64,000 nucleotides of DNA, from the NCBI RefSeq assembly GCF_900109365.1, contig NZ_FNZR01000004.1, positions 124,001-188,000 of the forward strand, written 5' to 3'. This DNA comes from Parapedobacter koreensis (GTDB lineage: Bacteria > Bacteroidota > Bacteroidia > Sphingobacteriales > Sphingobacteriaceae). The notes beneath the pieces are model-generated. The model had not been told where the DNA came from. It saw only the letters and a program-made list of their open reading frames with translations, and made no database searches. Shown in pieces: positions 62,065 through 64,000 of this stretch. Position numbers and translations under genes: made by a program. The stretch's first letter is position 1. The number at the start of each line of letters is the position of its first letter.

Positions 62065-62265
62065 ATGCAAACAATACTTGTTGAGTTAAAAAACCAAAAG
62101 GCCTACCGGCTCCTCAAAGAATTGGAGGATTTGCAGTTAATACGCCTTGTAAAAGTACCGACTAAATTGTCGGCTTTGCGCAAGCAAGTAAAGACCCCAA
62201 TGGCCGAAACTGAAATTGACAAACAATTAACTGAATTGCGTAGTGAATGGCAGCGGGATATCTGA
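62065..62265 (+). CDS. Antitoxin of a VapBC-type module, embedded in the array
   Basis: 66 residues. Starts MQTILVELKNQKAYRLLKELEDLQLIRLVK, a form common to small Bacteroidota antitoxins, followed by a charged C-terminal toxin-binding tail (MAETEIDKQLTELRSEWQRDI). The gene overlaps the toxin gene by 19 bp, the usual sign of a toxin-antitoxin pair. It has its own promoter, so it does not depend on array transcription. The DNA-binding domain is not recognised by name. Confidence 0.82.
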   Translation: MQTILVELKNQKAYRLLKELEDLQLIRLVKVPTKLSALRKQVKTPMAETEIDKQLTELRSEWQRDI

Positions 62266-62642
62266 TTGATACCTCTGCGGTAATCAAATACCTAAACGGA
62301 ACTTTTCCAGAAACGGCGTTAAGGTTCCTAGATGGTGTTGTAGATGATGAGAGCTGTATTTCTTTTGTTTCGGAGATAGAACTTCAAGTGTGGACACCCC
62401 AAAACTCCGAAGACCTGTTAATCTACCAGCAATTTGTTGCTAATTCTGCTATTATTGGAGTAGATGAATATATTATTAACGAGACGGTTAGGATTCGGAA
62501 AATGCATAAGATCAAATTGCCTGACGCGCTTATTGCTGCTACGGCCATTGTCAATAACTTGACATTGATTGCAGACAATGACAAAGATTTCCTCAAGGTT
62601 TCGGGCCTTCGATATAGTAACCCGAAAAACCGCCAAACATAG
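62247..62642 (+). CDS. vapC: PIN domain toxin (VapC-like)
   Basis: 131 residues. PIN-domain acidic residues: Asp8 in YLIDTSAVIKYL, Glu43 in VSEIELQVW, Asp93 in KLPDALIAATA and Asp110/112 in IADNDKDF. The set is complete, so it is probably an active ribonuclease that is blocked by its antitoxin. It starts within the antitoxin gene at ATG 62247. The module lies between two blocks of CRISPR repeats. Confidence 0.92.
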   Translation: MAAGYLIDTSAVIKYLNGTFPETALRFLDGVVDDESCISFVSEIELQVWTPQNSEDLLIYQQFVANSAIIGVDEYIINETVRIRKMHKIKLPDALIAATAIVNNLTLIADNDKDFLKVSGLRYSNPKNRQT

Positions 62643-62718
62643 TTAATGCAAACATAATCCCAAGAAGTTAGTTTTACGATTGCACGGATTGCCAACTGCT
62701 CTCACCTGAGACGAAATC

Positions 62719-62951
62719 TTTTACCAAACTGAACAGTTGAAGGTATATACAACAACATGAAGTCTTCGGGAAAGCAGTCGATTCTGTTAGCGCCCCCCAA
62801 TTTGAAAGGTATATACAACTAAAGTATTCCTTATCATTGACAGCTAGGCGGTGTTACTAACCCCAATTTGAAAGGTATATACAACCGGAGACCGTGCCGC
62901 CTTCCGGTGCGTGGAGTTGTCACAGACCCCAATTTGGAAGGTATATACAAT
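62719..62951 (+). CRISPR. CRISPR array block 2, four repeats
   Basis: Repeats end at 62753, 62819, 62885 and 62951, a strict 66-bp period. The first keeps only its 3' part (TTGAAGGTATATACAAC), the mirror case of the truncated last repeat in block 1. The others are complete with small changes (for example GCGCCCCCC in place of ACTGACCCC at 62791-62797). Three spacers of 30 bp: 62754-62783, 62820-62849, 62886-62915. Confidence 0.9.
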
Positions 62952-62981
62952 TATCTTTGCATATGTAATATTCGCAAGGGA

Positions 62982-63007
62982 GGTTATTATTTTGATTCGA
63001 CTGTTGT
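62982..63007 (+). repeat. Left boundary motif of TA cassette 2
   Basis: It resembles the motif at 61941-61965 (GGT..., TTATTTTG, then GAC and GT..GT). It also lies exactly one spacer length (30 bases) after the last repeat of block 2, where a further repeat would be expected, so it may be a decayed repeat. Confidence 0.4.
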
Positions 63008-63042
63008 CTGCTTAGCAAACCTGTAATGTCAAAATTATTGAC

Positions 63043-63050
63043 TATATTTG
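63043..63050 (+). promoter_or_regulatory. -7 promoter element of TA module 2
   Basis: TATATTTG matches TAnnTTTG, 21 bases before the chosen antitoxin ATG at 63072. This makes the alternative TTG start at 63048, inside the element, unlikely. Confidence 0.55.
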
Positions 63051-63071
63051 AATAGCATTAAGGAAGTTGGT

Positions 63072-63305
63072 ATGAAAACGATAGCGATTAATGTACCGCC
63101 AAATTTGGCCGATGCATTTGAAAAAGCTGACACCGAAAGAAAGAGAACAGCGGAGCTTTACATAAATGCTTGGCTTGCCGATTTTTTCAGCAACCAATCA
63201 GCTAACGAGCGGTTGTTTGATATCATGAAGAAGGCAACAGCCGAGGCGAAGGCGAAGGGTTTCAACGAAGCTGAGCTACAGGAACTCCTGAAATCAGATG
63301 AATAA
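63072..63305 (+). CDS. Antitoxin of the second TA module
   Basis: 77 residues from the ATG at 63072 (MKTIAINVPPNLADAFEKAD), preceded by an AAGGAAG stretch. The N terminus fits a ribbon-helix-helix-like protein (KTIAINVPPNLADAFE..., then AELYINAWLADFF), and the acidic C terminus (FNEAELQELLKSDE) probably wraps the toxin. It overlaps the PIN toxin gene by 8 bp. Confidence 0.82.
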   Translation: MKTIAINVPPNLADAFEKADTERKRTAELYINAWLADFFSNQSANERLFDIMKKATAEAKAKGFNEAELQELLKSDE

Positions 63306-63705
63306 ATTTTTTGTGTTTGACACCAACACGCTTATCAGCGCGGTGTTTAACGAACACTCCCAATCTGGATTGGCTTTGAAGAAGGCAAGGACGATTGGAA
63401 CACTCTTGGTATCAGACGAAATCATTTCAGAGTATCTGATTGTTTTCGCTCGTGATAAGTTCAACAAGTGGCTGTCTTTGGAGACCCGCATTGAGTTTAT
63501 TGAAAATATTATAGCCAATGCGTTGCCTATTCAAATAGTCGAACGGATACAAGAATGCCGAGACCCGAAAGATGATAAGTACTTGTCTTTGGCGGTTTCT
63601 GCACAAGCCGATGCAATTATAACCGGCGATGATGATTTGTTGGTTATGAACCCTTTTAGACAAATTCCGATCCTAAATTCTTCCGATTTCTTGTCCCTTG
63701 GATAG
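63298..63705 (+). CDS. PIN domain toxin, COG1569-like
   Basis: 135 residues. Acidic PIN residues: Asp8 in FVFDTNTLISAVF, Glu45 in DEIISEYLIVF, Asp92/93 in CRDPKDDKYLSLAV and Asp111-113 in ITGDDDLLVM. It belongs to a different branch of the PIN family than the first module, so the two cassettes are not simple duplicates. All active-site positions are filled, so the toxin is likely functional and held by its antitoxin. Confidence 0.92.
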   Translation: MNKFFVFDTNTLISAVFNEHSQSGLALKKARTIGTLLVSDEIISEYLIVFARDKFNKWLSLETRIEFIENIIANALPIQIVERIQECRDPKDDKYLSLAVSAQADAIITGDDDLLVMNPFRQIPILNSSDFLSLG

Positions 63706-63743
63706 TATGTTGTTTCTGAATCACAGAAATAAATTTGCTAAGG

Positions 63744-63907
63744 ATTGTTATTAACCCCACTTTGAAAGGTATATACAACGACTTATTCATTTGAAATATG
63801 TCCTCATTCGGTGTTACTGACCCCAAATTGAAAGGTATATACAATCTCCTTGCGTGATTTATTAGATTCGTTCAAGGTGTTATAAGAGGTGTTTTGAAAT
63901 AACAAAC
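63744..63907 (+). CRISPR. CRISPR array block 3, two repeats and a decayed third
   Basis: Repeats at 63744-63779 and 63810-63845 (period 66), spacers 63780-63809 and 63846-63875. A third unit at 63876 begins GGTGTTA and ends AACAAAC but is decayed between, as at the other array-cassette junctions. The array may continue past the next gene, beyond the window. Confidence 0.85.
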
Positions 63908-63916
63908 TGCATTGTG

Positions 63917-63924
63917 TATCTTTG
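63917..63924 (+). promoter_or_regulatory. -7 promoter element of the third cassette gene
   Basis: TATCTTTG, identical to the element at 62040, 17 bases before the ATG at 63942, the same distance as in the first module. Confidence 0.6.
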
Positions 63925-63941
63925 TTCTAAACGTGACTCGT

Positions 63942-64000
63942 ATGACACAGGTGACCTTACATATTGACAGCAAAAAAAAGTGGGCAGCCATAAAGACTAT
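63942..64000 (+). CDS. Start of a third probable antitoxin gene (partial)
   Basis: Only 19 residues are visible (MTQVTLHIDSKKKWAAIKT); the gene runs off the right edge. The start resembles small antitoxins such as that of the first module, and the identical promoter spacing suggests the same kind of cassette. Identity needs the sequence to the right. Confidence 0.55.
   Translation, partial: MTQVTLHIDSKKKWAAIKT

Noticed and set aside
61337-63907. Integron attC array with TA cassettes
   Set aside because: The repeats are not between every cassette, they carry unique 30-bp spacers in a 66-bp period, and no integrase gene or attC palindromes are seen. CRISPR fits better, although the cassette-like behaviour remains notable.

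Overview
This window reads as chromosome of a Bacteroidota bacterium, most likely a member of the Sphingobacteriaceae (my inference from gene content; I ran no database search). Supporting signs are promoters of the Bacteroidota form (TAnnTTTG at -7 with TTG about 20 bases upstream), almost no Shine-Dalgarno sequences, split transketolase genes, small lipoproteins, and many ECF sigma / anti-sigma-like operons. Most of the 64 kb is densely packed ordinary chromosome. No rRNA, tRNA or insertion sequence was recognised.

Layout. 1-7 kb: the end of an RND efflux pump with its TolC-type outer membrane partner, an N-acetylglucosamine kinase, a glutathione peroxidase, thymidine kinase, and an ECF sigma / membrane anti-sigma-like / beta-repeat surface protein operon. 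7-17 kb: housekeeping genes (RlmI-like rRNA methyltransferase, class III aminotransferase, two-gene transketolase, SGNH esterase, NifU-like protein, PurB) and a second ECF sigma operon. 16-37 kb: a stress-type region (YghA-like SDR, topoisomerase IB, AI-2E exporter family, ECF sigma, BrkB, MFS, DUF418, M23 peptidase, DUF421, baeRF protein, cardiolipin-synthase-like protein, three tandem four-helix-bundle DUF2383 paralogues, hybrid PAS/GAF histidine kinase plus receiver, YciE-like protein, FRG protein). 37-49 kb: a glycan cluster holding the ADP-heptose pathway (SIS/GmhA fused to a glycosyltransferase, GmhB, HldE), GT9 and GT2 glycosyltransferases and a NodU-type carbamoyltransferase. 49-57 kb: MscS channel, acidic and DUF4142 proteins, SMUG2-like DNA glycosylase, GT4, and an ECF sigma / small protein / ClpP set.

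57-64 kb is the exceptional part. A divergent HTH pair controls, or is controlled at, an inverted-repeat operator. The rightward operon encodes a 62-residue HTH protein, a sigma-70-like protein with two region-4-like domains, and, 2 bp later, a 364-residue Cas12f/TnpB-type protein that keeps the RuvC fold signatures but lacks the catalytic residues and is truncated before RuvC-III. Downstream come a perfect boxA-like antitermination motif, a strongly structured non-coding segment with an anti-repeat (candidate tracrRNA), and a CRISPR array with 36-bp repeats and 30-bp spacers. The array is broken into blocks, and VapBC-type toxin-antitoxin modules sit between them: two complete modules and the start of a third at the right edge. 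I interpret this as a nuclease-dead Cas12f / sigma factor system for RNA-guided transcription. I recall recent work describing dCas12f-sigma pairs in Bacteroidota. The double sigma-4 architecture, the boxA plus tracrRNA layout and the TA modules embedded in the array are the parts I would examine first. No cas1, cas2 or other cas gene is visible inside the window.
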